Positions 16,221 to 24,031 of a stretch of DNA of 37,676 nucleotides are shown here, in pieces (positions within the stretch are counted from its first letter, which is position 1; each line of letters opens with the position of its first letter). This stretch comes from Nocardia caishijiensis NBRC 108228. Lineage in GTDB: Bacteria; Actinomycetota; Actinomycetes; Mycobacteriales; Mycobacteriaceae. The stretch covers positions 1-37,676 of the forward strand of contig NZ_BDBE01000048.1 of NCBI RefSeq assembly GCF_001612825.1, written 5' to 3'. The position numbers and the translations under genes are program-made. Below the pieces are notes generated by a model. That model was not told the DNA's origin. It made no database searches and saw only the letters and a list, made by a program, of their open reading frames with translations.

Positions 16221-17105
16221 ATGGAACTGCGGCCCGCCTTTCGCTTCAACGGATTTGCCGTCCTACTCGGGTGGTTGGTGTCCACTCTGCTGTTCGGCGC
16301 CCTCGCGGTGCTGTCGTTGATCTCGGTGTCCAAGCACGACGGCGGCGCACTCGCCTGGGCCGGCGCGGTGCTCGGCGTGCTCGGCGTGGTGGTCGTCGCG
16401 GCGCTGGCCACCGGGCTGATCGTGGTCGATCCCAACGAGGCCAAGGTCGTCACCTTCTTCGGCCGCTACATCGGCTCGGTCAGCGAACCGGGCTTCTTCT
16501 CGGTGGTCCCGCTCAGCGACCGCAAGTCCATCTCGCTGCGGGTGCGTAACTTCGAGACCCAGAAGCTGAAGGTCAACGACGCCGACGGCAATCCCGTCGA
16601 GATCGCGGCCGTGGTTGTCTACAAGGTGGTCGACAGCTTCAAGGCCGCCTTCGCGGTCGACGACTACGAGGAGTACGTCGAGACCCAGTCCGAGGCCGCG
16701 GTGCGCCACCTCGCGACCACCCACCCCTACGACGCCCACGACGACTCGCGCACCAGCCTGCGCGACGGCGCCGAGGTGGCCGAGGAGCTCACCGTCGAAC
16801 TGCGCGAACGTACTCTCACCGCCGGTATCGAGGTGATCGAGGCCCGTATCACCCACCTGGCCTACGCACCCGAGATCGCGCAGGCGATGCTGGTCCGTCA
16901 GCAGGCCGCACAGGTGGTCGCCGCCCGCACCCAGATCGTCGAGGGCGCCGTCGGTATGGTCGCCCTCGCGCTCGACCGGCTCGCCGAAGAGGGCACGGTC
17001 GAACTCGACGAGGAACGCAAGGCCAACATGGTCTCCAACCTCCTCGTCGTCCTCTGTGGCGACCGCGCCACCCAACCGGTCGTGAACGCCGGATCGCTCT
17101 ACTGA
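16221..17105 (+). CDS. SPFH/Band 7 domain membrane protein
   Basis: A 294-aa protein of the SPFH (stomatin/prohibitin/flotillin) family, which forms membrane-bound oligomeric scaffolds. Two N-terminal membrane segments (VLLGWLVSTLLFGALAVLSL and GAVLGVLGVVVVAALATGL) precede the band 7 domain, starting VDPNEAKVVTFFGRYIGSV, with ISLRVRNFETQKLKVND and NPVEIAAVVVYKVVD. The C-terminal helix LAYAPEIAQAMLVRQQAAQV is a typical assembly segment. GGAGG lies 5 bases before ATG 16221. No NfeD or protease partner is present; instead the neighbour is a 56-aa RHH protein 8 bases downstream. Confidence 0.92.
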   Translation: MELRPAFRFNGFAVLLGWLVSTLLFGALAVLSLISVSKHDGGALAWAGAVLGVLGVVVVAALATGLIVVDPNEAKVVTFFGRYIGSVSEPGFFSVVPLSDRKSISLRVRNFETQKLKVNDADGNPVEIAAVVVYKVVDSFKAAFAVDDYEEYVETQSEAAVRHLATTHPYDAHDDSRTSLRDGAEVAEELTVELRERTLTAGIEVIEARITHLAYAPEIAQAMLVRQQAAQVVAARTQIVEGAVGMVALALDRLAEEGTVELDEERKANMVSNLLVVLCGDRATQPVVNAGSLY

Positions 17106-17113
17106 GGCAGGTC

Positions 17114-17284
17114 ATGACCGCGCCGAAGAAAGAACCCAAGAAGGTTCTGCTGCGGCTCGACCCGGCCGTCCACGAGGCCATCGCCAAGTGGGCGGCCGAC
17201 GACCTGCGCAGCGTCAACTCCCAGATCGAATACGCCCTACGCCTGGCCCTCGACCAGGTCGGCCGAAAACCCAAGCGCGAGTGA
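17114..17284 (+). CDS. Small Arc-like ribbon-helix-helix protein
   Basis: A 56-aa protein beginning MTAPKKEPKKVLLRLDPAVH. After a basic tail come a short strand (VLLRLD) and two helices (AVHEAIAKWAADDLRS, VNSQIEYALRLALDQVG), the pattern of Arc/MetJ ribbon-helix-helix DNA-binding domains. It ends in the basic GRKPKRE. It starts 8 bases after the SPFH stop and must be cotranscribed. A plausible role is autorepression of the operon through the GATATC repeats. It could also be a lone antitoxin-like protein, but no toxin gene is adjacent. Confidence 0.85.
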   Translation: MTAPKKEPKKVLLRLDPAVHEAIAKWAADDLRSVNSQIEYALRLALDQVGRKPKRE

Positions 17285-17325
17285 ACTACTCGCCCAGATA
17301 CCCGGAGAACCGGCCACCGAGCCTG

Positions 17326-17556
17326 TCACGATCCGACGTAGTACCAGCCCTCGCCGAGGATTTCGAAGCAGTCGGAGAAGCGTGTCTGCGGAAAGTCCAG
17401 AGCATCCATCCGTCTGATGGATTCGCAGCCGTACTTCGTCGAATAGGGCCCCCATGTTCCTGCGCCGGGGGCAGCGGTCGCGGTGCTGCTCGACGCGATG
17501 GCGCCAGCGGTGAGCGCCAGGGCCGCGACGACGATGTTGACTCGTGTGTTTCTCAT
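17326..17556 (-). CDS. Small secreted protein of unknown function
   Basis: A 76-aa protein with a Sec-type signal peptide: MRNTRVNIVVAALALTAGAI, then an alanine/serine-rich stretch with a likely cleavage after TATAA. The mature part is about 47 residues, rich in aromatic residues (GTWGPYSTKYG, GEGWYYVGS at the end), with two cysteines that could form a disulfide. I do not recognise the family. AGGAG lies 6 bases upstream of the ATG. It is on the opposite strand to its neighbours and converges with the RHH gene. Confidence 0.75.
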   Translation of the reverse strand: MRNTRVNIVVAALALTAGAIASSSTATAAPGAGTWGPYSTKYGCESIRRMDALDFPQTRFSDCFEILGEGWYYVGS

Positions 17557-17902
17557 GAGTTGCTCCTGAACCGTATGAACCAACCGGAAACCCGCAATAT
17601 GGGGCCAGTAGGAGTGATGCGCCGCAACGTCGATTCGGTTCACGAGTCGAGTCGGGCGAGTGTGGCCGTGTCGGCGGCGCCTCGCAGCGGGTGTTCGTCG
17701 ACCTCGATTTCGACGGCCGGAATGCCGCCGAGGCGTTCGGCGCCGGGCTGGCGACGGCATCCGCCACCCCGCGACCGGGCGATGGTGATCGATCACCAAG
17801 CGTGGCTCGTCGACTTTGGTCGAAGAGCGCGTATTCGCCTGATCGACGCGCCGGACAACCCAGGGCGGCAACCGAACTCGAAACCGCCGGTAAATTGATC
17901 CG
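17557..17902. other. 346-base intergenic region with one perfect palindrome
   Basis: No convincing gene was found; open frames here have unlikely composition and no start signals. The region holds the upstream region of the secreted-protein gene on the left, a 16-bp palindrome at 17783-17798, and a TAAATT -10-like hexamer (17891-17896) six bases before GTG 17903. Confidence 0.6.
17783..17798. promoter_or_regulatory. Perfect 16-bp palindrome TGGTGATCGATCACCA
   Basis: A gapless perfect palindrome of this length is unlikely by chance. It lies about 105 bases upstream of GTG 17903 and 227 bases from the secreted-protein start. It has the look of an operator for a dimeric regulator. No regulator gene is adjacent. 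Confidence 0.5.
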
Positions 17903-18484
17903 GTGCCCATCTCGTTCGACATTCCTGGAATGCAACAGTTGGACGACACGACCTGGGGGAATCCGGCCACTCGTGATGTCGTCGCGCTGAACTACGTCGA
18001 CGGTGCGCCGGATCTGCCCGCGCGGCTCGACGATCTGAAGCGGTTGCGTAAGCGGCTGGCCGAGCACCACGCCCGCACGGGCTGCCTGATCGAGGCGTTC
18101 GTGGTGTGGGTCGACCAACTGCCCGCGCTGCTGCGCGTCGAGAAGACGCGGACTCCGGGCCCGCACGGTGAGCTGGTGTTCGCCGCGTCGATCGTGGTGC
18201 CGAAGGACCGGTGCTCGGCGGTGTTCCAGATCATCTGCCCGGAGACCGGCCCGCCGGGCGCGCGGGAACGGACGGTCGGCAGCCGCTTCCGCCGCGACGA
18301 GATGTGCCCGCCCCACCCGTACGCGCCCGGCCTGCGCGGACAACTGCCCTACCTGCTGTCCGACGACGTCCGCTTCGATGCCGAATTCCCGCACCACGCC
18401 CTGACCAGGGCGCGGCGGTGGGTCGCCGAGACCGTGCCGAACGTCGCGGTCGCCCCGTCGTTCGCGGCGCTTCCCGACTTCTAG
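17903..18484 (+). CDS. Conserved-looking hypothetical protein
   Basis: A 193-aa soluble protein of unrecognised family. It has no signal peptide or membrane segment. Notable features are an alpha-helical N-terminal third (ARLDDLKRLRKRLAEHHART), a central strand-rich region (LVFAASIVVPKDRCSAVFQI) and three to four cysteines. GTG 17903 lies six bases after TAAATT (17891-17896), consistent with a leaderless mRNA. Its TAG stop overlaps the TAG stop of the convergent methyltransferase gene by three bases. Confidence 0.75.
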   Translation: MPISFDIPGMQQLDDTTWGNPATRDVVALNYVDGAPDLPARLDDLKRLRKRLAEHHARTGCLIEAFVVWVDQLPALLRVEKTRTPGPHGELVFAASIVVPKDRCSAVFQIICPETGPPGARERTVGSRFRRDEMCPPHPYAPGLRGQLPYLLSDDVRFDAEFPHHALTRARRWVAETVPNVAVAPSFAALPDF

Positions 18485-19338
18485 GCGCGGCCTGGCTTCT
18501 CGGTGACGAAGAGGGCGGTGCCGGGGAAGATCTCCCCGCGCAACGGCGACCACTGACCCCACTCGCGGTCGAGCCATTCCGGCCAGTCCGGTTCGACGAT
18601 GTCGAGCAGGATCAGACCCGCGCCAACGATCTCGCGTACCCGGTCACCGATCGTGCGGTGGTGTTCGACGTAGGTCGGCACCCCGTCGCCGTCGACCTCT
18701 ACATAGGGCGTCCGGTCGAAATAGGGGATGCGGGCCACCAGCCCCGCCTCACCCGGGTCGTCGGGAAAGATCCAGCGCATCGGATGGTTCACCGAGAACA
18801 CCCAGCGTCCGCCCGGCTTCAGCACCCGCGCCACCTCGCGCATCACCAGCGCGGAATCGGCGACGAAGGGCACCCCGCCGAACGCCGAACAGGCCAGATC
18901 GAAGCTCTCGTCGGCGAACGGCAACGCCTCCGCGCCCGCCTGGACCAGCGGCACCCTCGGTCCGCCCTGTGCCATCGCCGCCACCCCGCGCGCGAGCATA
19001 CCCATCGACACGTCCAGCCCGATCGGATGCGCGCCCTGACCCGCCAGCCACCGCGAGCACGGCGCCGAACCGCACCCGATCTCGAGCACGGACTTGCCCG
19101 TCACGTCCCCGAGGAAGTGCATGTCACCCTCGTGCAGCCCCTCCGGGCACCACACGAACTCGCCGCCAGGTGAGTCGACGCCGAGGAAATCGGCATGGGT
19201 CTGGTGGTACTGGTCGGCGTCGGCGTCCCACCAGCGTCTGCTCGCGCGTTCGCTGTCGGCCGAGCCGATCCTGGTTCGGGTGGTCGCCGCGGTTCCCAAC
19301 AGTGCGTTGGCCTGCGCATGGCGTTCGTCATCGGACAC
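18481..19338 (-). CDS. Class I SAM-dependent methyltransferase
   Basis: A 285-aa methyltransferase. The SAM-binding motif I is VLEIGCGSAPCSRWLAGQGA, motif II GLDVSMGML, and the following motifs are EALPFADESFDLACS and VLKPGGRWVF. The N-terminal segment WWDADADQYHQTHADFLG is common to a methyltransferase subgroup frequent in actinobacteria. Substrate is unknown. The start was placed at GTG 19338 (protein MSDDERHAQAN) because GATACC lies 8-13 bases upstream, fitting a leaderless start; the frame is open 39 codons further upstream, but that part looks non-coding. Confidence 0.85.
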   Translation of the reverse strand: MSDDERHAQANALLGTAATTRTRIGSADSERASRRWWDADADQYHQTHADFLGVDSPGGEFVWCPEGLHEGDMHFLGDVTGKSVLEIGCGSAPCSRWLAGQGAHPIGLDVSMGMLARGVAAMAQGGPRVPLVQAGAEALPFADESFDLACSAFGGVPFVADSALVMREVARVLKPGGRWVFSVNHPMRWIFPDDPGEAGLVARIPYFDRTPYVEVDGDGVPTYVEHHRTIGDRVREIVGAGLILLDIVEPDWPEWLDREWGQWSPLRGEIFPGTALFVTEKPGRA

Positions 19339-19514
19339 GGCGCCAAGGGTATCGGCGGGAACGGGGGGTGGTTTGCCCGGCTGGAACACCCTCGCGTACG
19401 CTGAGGCACGCGAGTGTCTTTCGAGGAAGCGCTGTGTGCCGGGGTAAATGCGCACAGTATCCGATGACGGAGTCGCCCGTGCTGAGTTTGATCAGCGGCA
19501 ATGTCGGCGGTCCG

Positions 19515-19523
19515 TGCGATACT
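19515..19523 (+). promoter_or_regulatory. Extended -10 promoter element upstream of rpsA
   Basis: TGC followed by GATACT (19518-19523) forms an extended -10 (TGN-hexamer) about 97 bases upstream of rpsA. No good -35 is seen, which extended -10 promoters can do without. It would give a 5' leader of roughly 90 bases. Confidence 0.45.
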
Positions 19524-19620
19524 TGTTCGGTCCCTCGTCGCCTCGTCGCGGTGATCTCGCAGCGTACCGAAAGTTCCAATGTCCGCAACCGACCACAATC
19601 CGTCCGGAGCAAACCCACAT

Positions 19621-21096
19621 ATGCCCACCACCGTCACCTCGCCGCAGGTAGCCGTCAACGACATCGGCTCCGCCGAGGATTTCCTCGCCGCCATCGACGC
19701 CACGATCAAGTACTTCAACGATGGCGACATCGTCGAGGGAACCATCGTCAAGGTCGATCGTGACGAGGTCCTGCTCGACATCGGTTACAAGACCGAAGGC
19801 GTCATCCCCTCCCGCGAACTCTCCATCAAGCACGATGTCGACCCGAACGAGGTCGTTTCCGTGGGCGATGCGGTCGAGGCCCTGGTTCTCACCAAGGAGG
19901 ACAAGGAAGGCCGCCTGATCCTGTCGAAGAAGCGGGCGCAGTACGAGCGCGCGTGGGGCACGATCGAGGAGCTCAAGGAGAAGGACGAGGCCGTCAAGGG
20001 CACCGTCATCGAGGTCGTCAAGGGCGGCCTGATCCTCGACATCGGCCTCCGTGGCTTCCTGCCCGCCTCGCTCGTCGAGATGCGTCGTGTCCGCGACCTC
20101 CAGCCGTACGTCGGCAAGGAGATCGAGGCCAAGATCATCGAGCTCGACAAGAACCGCAACAACGTGGTCCTGTCGCGTCGCGCCTGGCTCGAGCAGACCC
20201 AGTCCGAGGTCCGCAGCGAGTTCCTGCACCAGCTGCAGAAGGGCCAGGTCCGCAAGGGTGTGGTCTCCTCGATCGTCAACTTCGGTGCCTTCGTGGACCT
20301 GGGCGGCGTCGACGGCCTGGTGCACGTCTCCGAGCTGTCCTGGAAGCACATCGACCACCCGTCCGAGGTCGTCGAGGTCGGCAACGAGGTCACCGTCGAG
20401 GTTCTCGACGTCGACCTGGACCGCGAGCGCGTCTCCCTGTCGCTCAAGGCCACCCAGGAAGACCCGTGGCGTCAGTTCGCCCGCACCCACGCGATCGGTC
20501 AGATCGTGCCGGGCAAGGTCACCAAGCTGGTTCCGTTCGGTGCGTTCGTGCGCGTCGAAGAGGGCATCGAGGGCCTGGTGCACATCTCCGAGCTGGCCGA
20601 GCGCCACGTGGAGGTCCCGGACCAGGTCGTGGCCGTCGGCGACGACGCGATGGTCAAGGTCATCGACATCGACCTGGAGCGTCGCCGGATCTCGCTGTCG
20701 CTGAAGCAGGCGAACGAGGACTACCACGCCGAGTTCGACCCGTCGAAGTACGGCATGGCCGACAGCTACGACGAAGCGGGCAACTACATCTTCCCCGAGG
20801 GCTTCGATCCCGAGACCAACGAATGGCTCGAGGGCTTCGACAAGCAGCGTGAAGAGTGGGAAGGCCGCTACGCCGAGGCCGAGCGTCGCCACAAGATGCA
20901 CACCGCTCAGATGGAGAAGATGGCTGCCGACGCGGCTGCCGAAGCCGCCGCTGGCGGTCCGGCCGCGGGCAACTACTCCTCCGAGAGCGGCAACGCCACG
21001 CAGGCCACCTCCGGCCCGGCCGAGTCCACCGGCGGTTCGCTCGCCAGTGATGCGCAGCTGGCGGCTCTGCGGGAGAAGCTCAGCGGTAACGCCTGA
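19621..21096 (+). CDS. rpsA: 30S ribosomal protein S1
   Basis: Ribosomal protein S1 (491 aa), which helps the 30S subunit bind and unfold mRNA. Four S1 RNA-binding domains are visible, beginning near residues 35 (GDIVEGTIVKVDRDEV), 122, 208 (GQVRKGVVSSIVNFGAFVDL) and 293 (GQIVPGKVTKLVPFGAFVRV). They are followed by an acidic/alanine-rich tail ending ASDAQLAALREKLSGNA. This four-domain form and tail closely match the M. tuberculosis protein. The start MPTTVTSPQVAVNDIG matches the mycobacterial N-terminus; an in-frame ATG at 19579 is less likely. Two hairpins follow the gene. Confidence 0.98.
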   Translation: MPTTVTSPQVAVNDIGSAEDFLAAIDATIKYFNDGDIVEGTIVKVDRDEVLLDIGYKTEGVIPSRELSIKHDVDPNEVVSVGDAVEALVLTKEDKEGRLILSKKRAQYERAWGTIEELKEKDEAVKGTVIEVVKGGLILDIGLRGFLPASLVEMRRVRDLQPYVGKEIEAKIIELDKNRNNVVLSRRAWLEQTQSEVRSEFLHQLQKGQVRKGVVSSIVNFGAFVDLGGVDGLVHVSELSWKHIDHPSEVVEVGNEVTVEVLDVDLDRERVSLSLKATQEDPWRQFARTHAIGQIVPGKVTKLVPFGAFVRVEEGIEGLVHISELAERHVEVPDQVVAVGDDAMVKVIDIDLERRRISLSLKQANEDYHAEFDPSKYGMADSYDEAGNYIFPEGFDPETNEWLEGFDKQREEWEGRYAEAERRHKMHTAQMEKMAADAAAEAAAGGPAAGNYSSESGNATQATSGPAESTGGSLASDAQLAALREKLSGNA

Positions 21097-21134
21097 GTGG
21101 GCGGCAACGCCTGATTCGGGTAGAGCAATACAGT

Positions 21135-21167
21135 CGAAGGCCCCGGTCCACACGGCCGGGGCCTTCG
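21135..21167 (+). terminator. rpsA terminator hairpin
   Basis: CGAAGGCCCCGG (21135-21146) and CCGGGGCCTTCG (21156-21167) pair perfectly over 12 bp with a 9-base loop, 38 bases after the rpsA stop. A weak T-run follows. Confidence 0.85.
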
Positions 21168-21210
21168 GCCTGTTTCCGGCCCCGGTCGATCATGCGGACG
21201 TGCACGACAA

Positions 21211-21241
21211 CGAGCCCACCCGTTCGCAACGGGTGGGCTCG
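21211..21241. terminator. Second hairpin, probably terminating the small minus-strand gene
   Basis: CGAGCCCACCCGTT (21211-21224) and its complement (21228-21241) pair perfectly over 14 bp around CGC. It lies 13 bases beyond the stop of the 70-aa minus-strand gene and is followed on the plus side by TTT. It can act on both strands. Confidence 0.8.
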
Positions 21242-21254
21242 TTTGGTCGGTGGG

Positions 21255-21467
21255 TCAGTTCGCGGCGGCGGGCACCCAGGAGGTGGCGCCCATGCTGGTG
21301 CGCTTGCGCATCGCGGCGAAACTGTGTCTGGCGGGCGAGATCAGAGCGGTGAACCAGGACCGGCGGTATTCGGCGAGAGTCGCTGCCACAGCAGGGAATT
21401 CAACGCAGTGCACACCGCCGGGCATGCCGAGGCGGTGGCGAGCCGTCCGGTGTTGTGTGGTGCCCAT
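21255..21467 (-). CDS. Small basic hypothetical protein (70 aa)
   Basis: A 70-aa protein starting MGTTQHRTARHRLG, with a central PAVAATLAEYRRSWFTAL segment and a basic C-terminal part (AAMRKRTSMG). I do not recognise the family. Supporting signs: AAGGA is 5 bases upstream of this ATG, and the perfect hairpin at 21211-21241 follows the stop. No signal peptide or membrane helix. It is antisense to nothing and fills the rpsA-coaE gap. Confidence 0.55.
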   Translation of the reverse strand: MGTTQHRTARHRLGMPGGVHCVEFPAVAATLAEYRRSWFTALISPARHSFAAMRKRTSMGATSWVPAAAN

Positions 21468-21616
21468 GATCATCCTTCGCTCGCTGGTGAATGGCCTTCT
21501 CGCCTGCGCGAAGGTTAGTCGACCCGACGCGCCCGGCCTCGGATTTGCCACCGCCGCACATCGGCGTGTCGGCAACACCTGACCAGCTCCGTGCGGCGGG
21601 ATGCGAGACTGGGCAC

Positions 21617-22822
21617 ATGTTGCGGATCGGCCTCACCGGAGGCATGGGAGCGGGTAAGTCCACAGTGGCGCGGACCATGGTCGAGCTGGGGGCGGTGGTG
21701 ATCGACTCCGATGCCATCGCCCGCGAGGTCGTCGCGCCGGGAACGCCAGGGCTGGCCGCGCTCGTCGCCGAGTTCGGTGACGCGATCCTGGCCGAGGACG
21801 GCAGCCTCGACCGGCCCGCGCTGGCGGCGGTGGCGTTCGCCGACGACACCGCACGCGGCAAGCTCAATGCCATCACCCACCCGCTCGTCGGTGCCCGCAC
21901 GGCCGAGCTCATCGGCACCGCCCCGGCCGATGCCATCGTGGTGCAAGACATTCCGCTGCTGGTGGAGAACGGTCTCGCCCCGCTCATGCAGTTGGTGGTC
22001 GTGGTCGGTGCCGATGTCGAGACCCGGCTGCGGCGGCTGGTCGAACAGCGCGGTGTCGCCGAGGCCGACGCATCGGCCAGGATCGCCGCGCAGGCCACCG
22101 ACGAGCAGCGCCACGCGGTGGCCGACGTGTGGCTGGACAACAACGGCGCCCCCGGCGTGGTCGAGGAGCAGGTGCGGGCGCTGTGGGAACGGAGGCTCGT
22201 GCCGTTCGAACGCAACCAGCGCGAGGGAGTGCGGGCCCGCGCGGAGTACCGACTGGTGCCGCACGATCCGGAATGGGGCGCGCAGGCACGCCGGATCATC
22301 GCCCGGCTGCACCTGGTGTGCGGTGCGGCGGCGGTGCGCATCGACCACGTCGGTTCCACGGCGGTGAGCGGGCTGCCCGCCAAGGACCTCATCGACATCC
22401 AGGTGACCGTGGCCGACCTGGAAACCGCTGACGCACTGGCGGATTCGCTGGCCACCGCCGGATTCCCGCGCGCGGTCGGCATCGCACACGACAACCCGAA
22501 GCCGACGCCGGAGGATCCCGAGGGGGCCGACGTCCAGCGATGGGCAAAACGCCTGCACGGCAACGCGGATCCCGGCCGACCGGCGAATATCCATCTGCGC
22601 GTGCAGGATTCACCCGGTCAGCGTCTCGCGCTCGACTTCCGCGACTGGTTGCGTGCGGAGGAGGGCGTGCGGACGGAGTACCTGGAGATCAAGCGGACGG
22701 CCGAACAGGCGGCGTCGGGAAAGTCGGGCGAGGCCGCGGGCGATGCCTACTACGCGGTGAAGGAACCGTGGTTCGACGTGGTCTATCCCCGGGTCTGCGA
22801 GTGGGCCCGCGCCCGCGCGTGA
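21617..22822 (+). CDS. coaE: Dephospho-CoA kinase with C-terminal GrpB-like domain
   Basis: A 401-aa fusion. Residues 1-200 are dephospho-CoA kinase, the last step of coenzyme A synthesis: P-loop GGMGAGKS (8-15), VVIDSDAIAREVV with the catalytic Asp region, and IVVQDIPLLVENG. Residues about 205-401 are a GrpB/UPF0157 domain (YRLVPHDPEWGAQARRI, IDHVGSTAVSGLPAKDLIDI), of nucleotidyltransferase fold. M. tuberculosis CoaE (Rv1631) has the same two-domain form. GAGACT ends 6 bases before ATG 21617, suggesting a leaderless mRNA; the frame is open upstream, but that part is not CoaE-like. Confidence 0.96.
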   Translation: MLRIGLTGGMGAGKSTVARTMVELGAVVIDSDAIAREVVAPGTPGLAALVAEFGDAILAEDGSLDRPALAAVAFADDTARGKLNAITHPLVGARTAELIGTAPADAIVVQDIPLLVENGLAPLMQLVVVVGADVETRLRRLVEQRGVAEADASARIAAQATDEQRHAVADVWLDNNGAPGVVEEQVRALWERRLVPFERNQREGVRARAEYRLVPHDPEWGAQARRIIARLHLVCGAAAVRIDHVGSTAVSGLPAKDLIDIQVTVADLETADALADSLATAGFPRAVGIAHDNPKPTPEDPEGADVQRWAKRLHGNADPGRPANIHLRVQDSPGQRLALDFRDWLRAEEGVRTEYLEIKRTAEQAASGKSGEAAGDAYYAVKEPWFDVVYPRVCEWARARA

Positions 22823-22840
22823 ACCGGCTCGGCATCTGTT

Positions 22841-22854
22841 AAACATCAATGTTT
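22841..22854. promoter_or_regulatory. AT-rich palindrome AAACATCAATGTTT
   Basis: AAACAT and ATGTTT flank CA, followed by CAAAAA, in otherwise GC-rich DNA. It lies 18 bases after the coaE stop and about 33 bases upstream of the -10-like TACATT of the secreted-protein gene. The stem is too weak for an efficient terminator, so an operator is more likely. Confidence 0.45.
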
Positions 22855-22886
22855 CAAAAACTGTCCGCAGCGGACGGGACGCTGGT

Positions 22887-22918
22887 TACATTGTGGCGAG
22901 TCACTACCGGGTGACTCG
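22887..22918 (+). promoter_or_regulatory. -10 element and inverted repeat before the secreted protein
   Basis: TACATT (22887-22892) is a likely -10. CGAGTCAC (22897-22904) and GTGACTCG (22911-22918) are perfect 8-bp arms around TACCGG, lying directly on the expected start site. It could be an operator, or a 5' hairpin in the mRNA. Confidence 0.5.
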
Positions 22919-22942
22919 ATTCACAGGGAAGTTGTAGCGCGT

Positions 22943-23365
22943 ATGACAACACATCACCGTCTCGGCCGTGCGGGCTTCGGCATCACCGCGTTCGGCGCCG
23001 TTGCCGCCACCATCGTGCTGGCCGCCCCGCAGGCCTCGGCCTGGGTGGGCAACCTCAGCGTCGCGGGCTCCGACCACAAGGTCGGGTGCAGCTACAAGCT
23101 GACGGCCAGCGTCGAGGTGGACAGGCTGACCTCGGTGAAGTTCACCGACAACGGTCGAGACATCGGCACCGTCTCGCCGTCGCTGCTCTCCGGCACGGTG
23201 AGCATGACCTGGAAGCCGACCACGACGGGTCAGCACAAACTCGAGGCCAGGCAGCTGCTCATCAGTGACTCCATCACCGTCACCGTCGGTGAGGCCGCCG
23301 CGACCGGCAGCGCGGGCTGTGGTGGCGGGCTCGGTGACCTGCTCGGCAGCGGTTCGGCAGGCTGA
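22943..23365 (+). CDS. Secreted Ig-like beta-sandwich protein
   Basis: A 140-aa exported protein. The signal peptide has a basic start (MTTHHRLGRAG), a hydrophobic core (ITAFGAVAATIVLA) and a likely cleavage after APQASA. The mature part is a single strand-rich domain (CSYKLTASVEVDRLTSVKFTD, GTVSMTWKPTTTGQHKLEAR) like bacterial Ig-like folds, and ends in a Gly/Ser-rich low-complexity tail with one Cys. Two cysteines could pair. Function is unknown. The inverted repeat over its promoter suggests control of expression. A strong terminator follows 12 bases after the stop. Confidence 0.85.
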   Translation: MTTHHRLGRAGFGITAFGAVAATIVLAAPQASAWVGNLSVAGSDHKVGCSYKLTASVEVDRLTSVKFTDNGRDIGTVSPSLLSGTVSMTWKPTTTGQHKLEARQLLISDSITVTVGEAAATGSAGCGGGLGDLLGSGSAG

Positions 23366-23376
23366 TCGACAGCGTG

Positions 23377-23409
23377 AACCGCCCGCGACCGGACCGGTCG
23401 CGGGCGGTT
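23377..23409. terminator. Bidirectional terminator between secreted protein and DUF402 gene
   Basis: AACCGCCCGCGACC (23377-23390) pairs perfectly over 14 bp with GGTCGCGGGCGGTT (23396-23409), loop GGACC, with TTTC following. It lies between two convergent genes. Confidence 0.85.
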
Positions 23410-23417
23410 TCGTCGTT

Positions 23418-23942
23418 TCAGCGCCAGGTCAGGGTCATGTCGACGGTGGCGAGCCAGTCCTCGAGGCAGTACCCGTGCGCGGCGATGCCGTCGACCGCGG
23501 CGACGGCGTGTTCGATCGCCGCCTGGGCCTGTCCGGCGTCGAGCAGGCCGTCGGTGCGGGCGACGAGCAGTTCATCGACATCGACCAGGCGCACGTCGCG
23601 CCCGGTCCGGACCAGCAGGTCCAGGTAGTGGTCCACCGAGCGCCACAGGGTCGGTGACTCCCTGGTGAAGACGCCGACGTCGACGTACACGTCCTGCCAC
23701 TGCTCGACCCCGGGGTTGTACCAGAGCTTGGACGCGCGCAGCGACAGGCTGGGCAGCAGCCACGACTCGAGGTAGTGGAAGCTGGCGTGGTCGGAGTGCC
23801 GTCCCATGTACAGGCCCCACGGCTCCTCCCGGTAGACCTCGACCGGTCGTACGAACCCCTTCGGATCGGTATTGGTCTTGGCCGCGAGATCGAAGAGCTC
23901 GATCTTGGGCGGGTGCACGTGCACGGTCGAGGCCTGGGTCAT
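23418..23942 (-). CDS. DUF402 family protein (Rv1632c-like)
   Basis: A 174-aa protein of the DUF402 type. The central sequence VDHYLDLLVRTGRDVRLVDVDEL is typical; the conserved aspartates suggest a metal-dependent phosphatase as in characterised DUF402 nucleotidases, but the activity here is not shown. In M. tuberculosis, Rv1632c sits between coaE and uvrB in the same orientation, supporting orthology. TAGATT ends 8 bases before the ATG, which suggests a leaderless mRNA. It diverges from uvrB. Confidence 0.8.
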   Translation of the reverse strand: MTQASTVHVHPPKIELFDLAAKTNTDPKGFVRPVEVYREEPWGLYMGRHSDHASFHYLESWLLPSLSLRASKLWYNPGVEQWQDVYVDVGVFTRESPTLWRSVDHYLDLLVRTGRDVRLVDVDELLVARTDGLLDAGQAQAAIEHAVAAVDGIAAHGYCLEDWLATVDMTLTWR

Positions 23943-24031
23943 GTGCGCAGAATCTACCGGCACGCGGGGCCGCGCGCCGGTCGCTTTTCCGTCGCGGGGA
24001 ATCTGTCGGTGGGTGCGCCTAACCTGTGTGC

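Noticed and set aside
17114..17284. RHH protein as antitoxin of a toxin-antitoxin pair
   Set aside because: No toxin-like gene is adjacent; the cotranscribed partner is an SPFH membrane protein.
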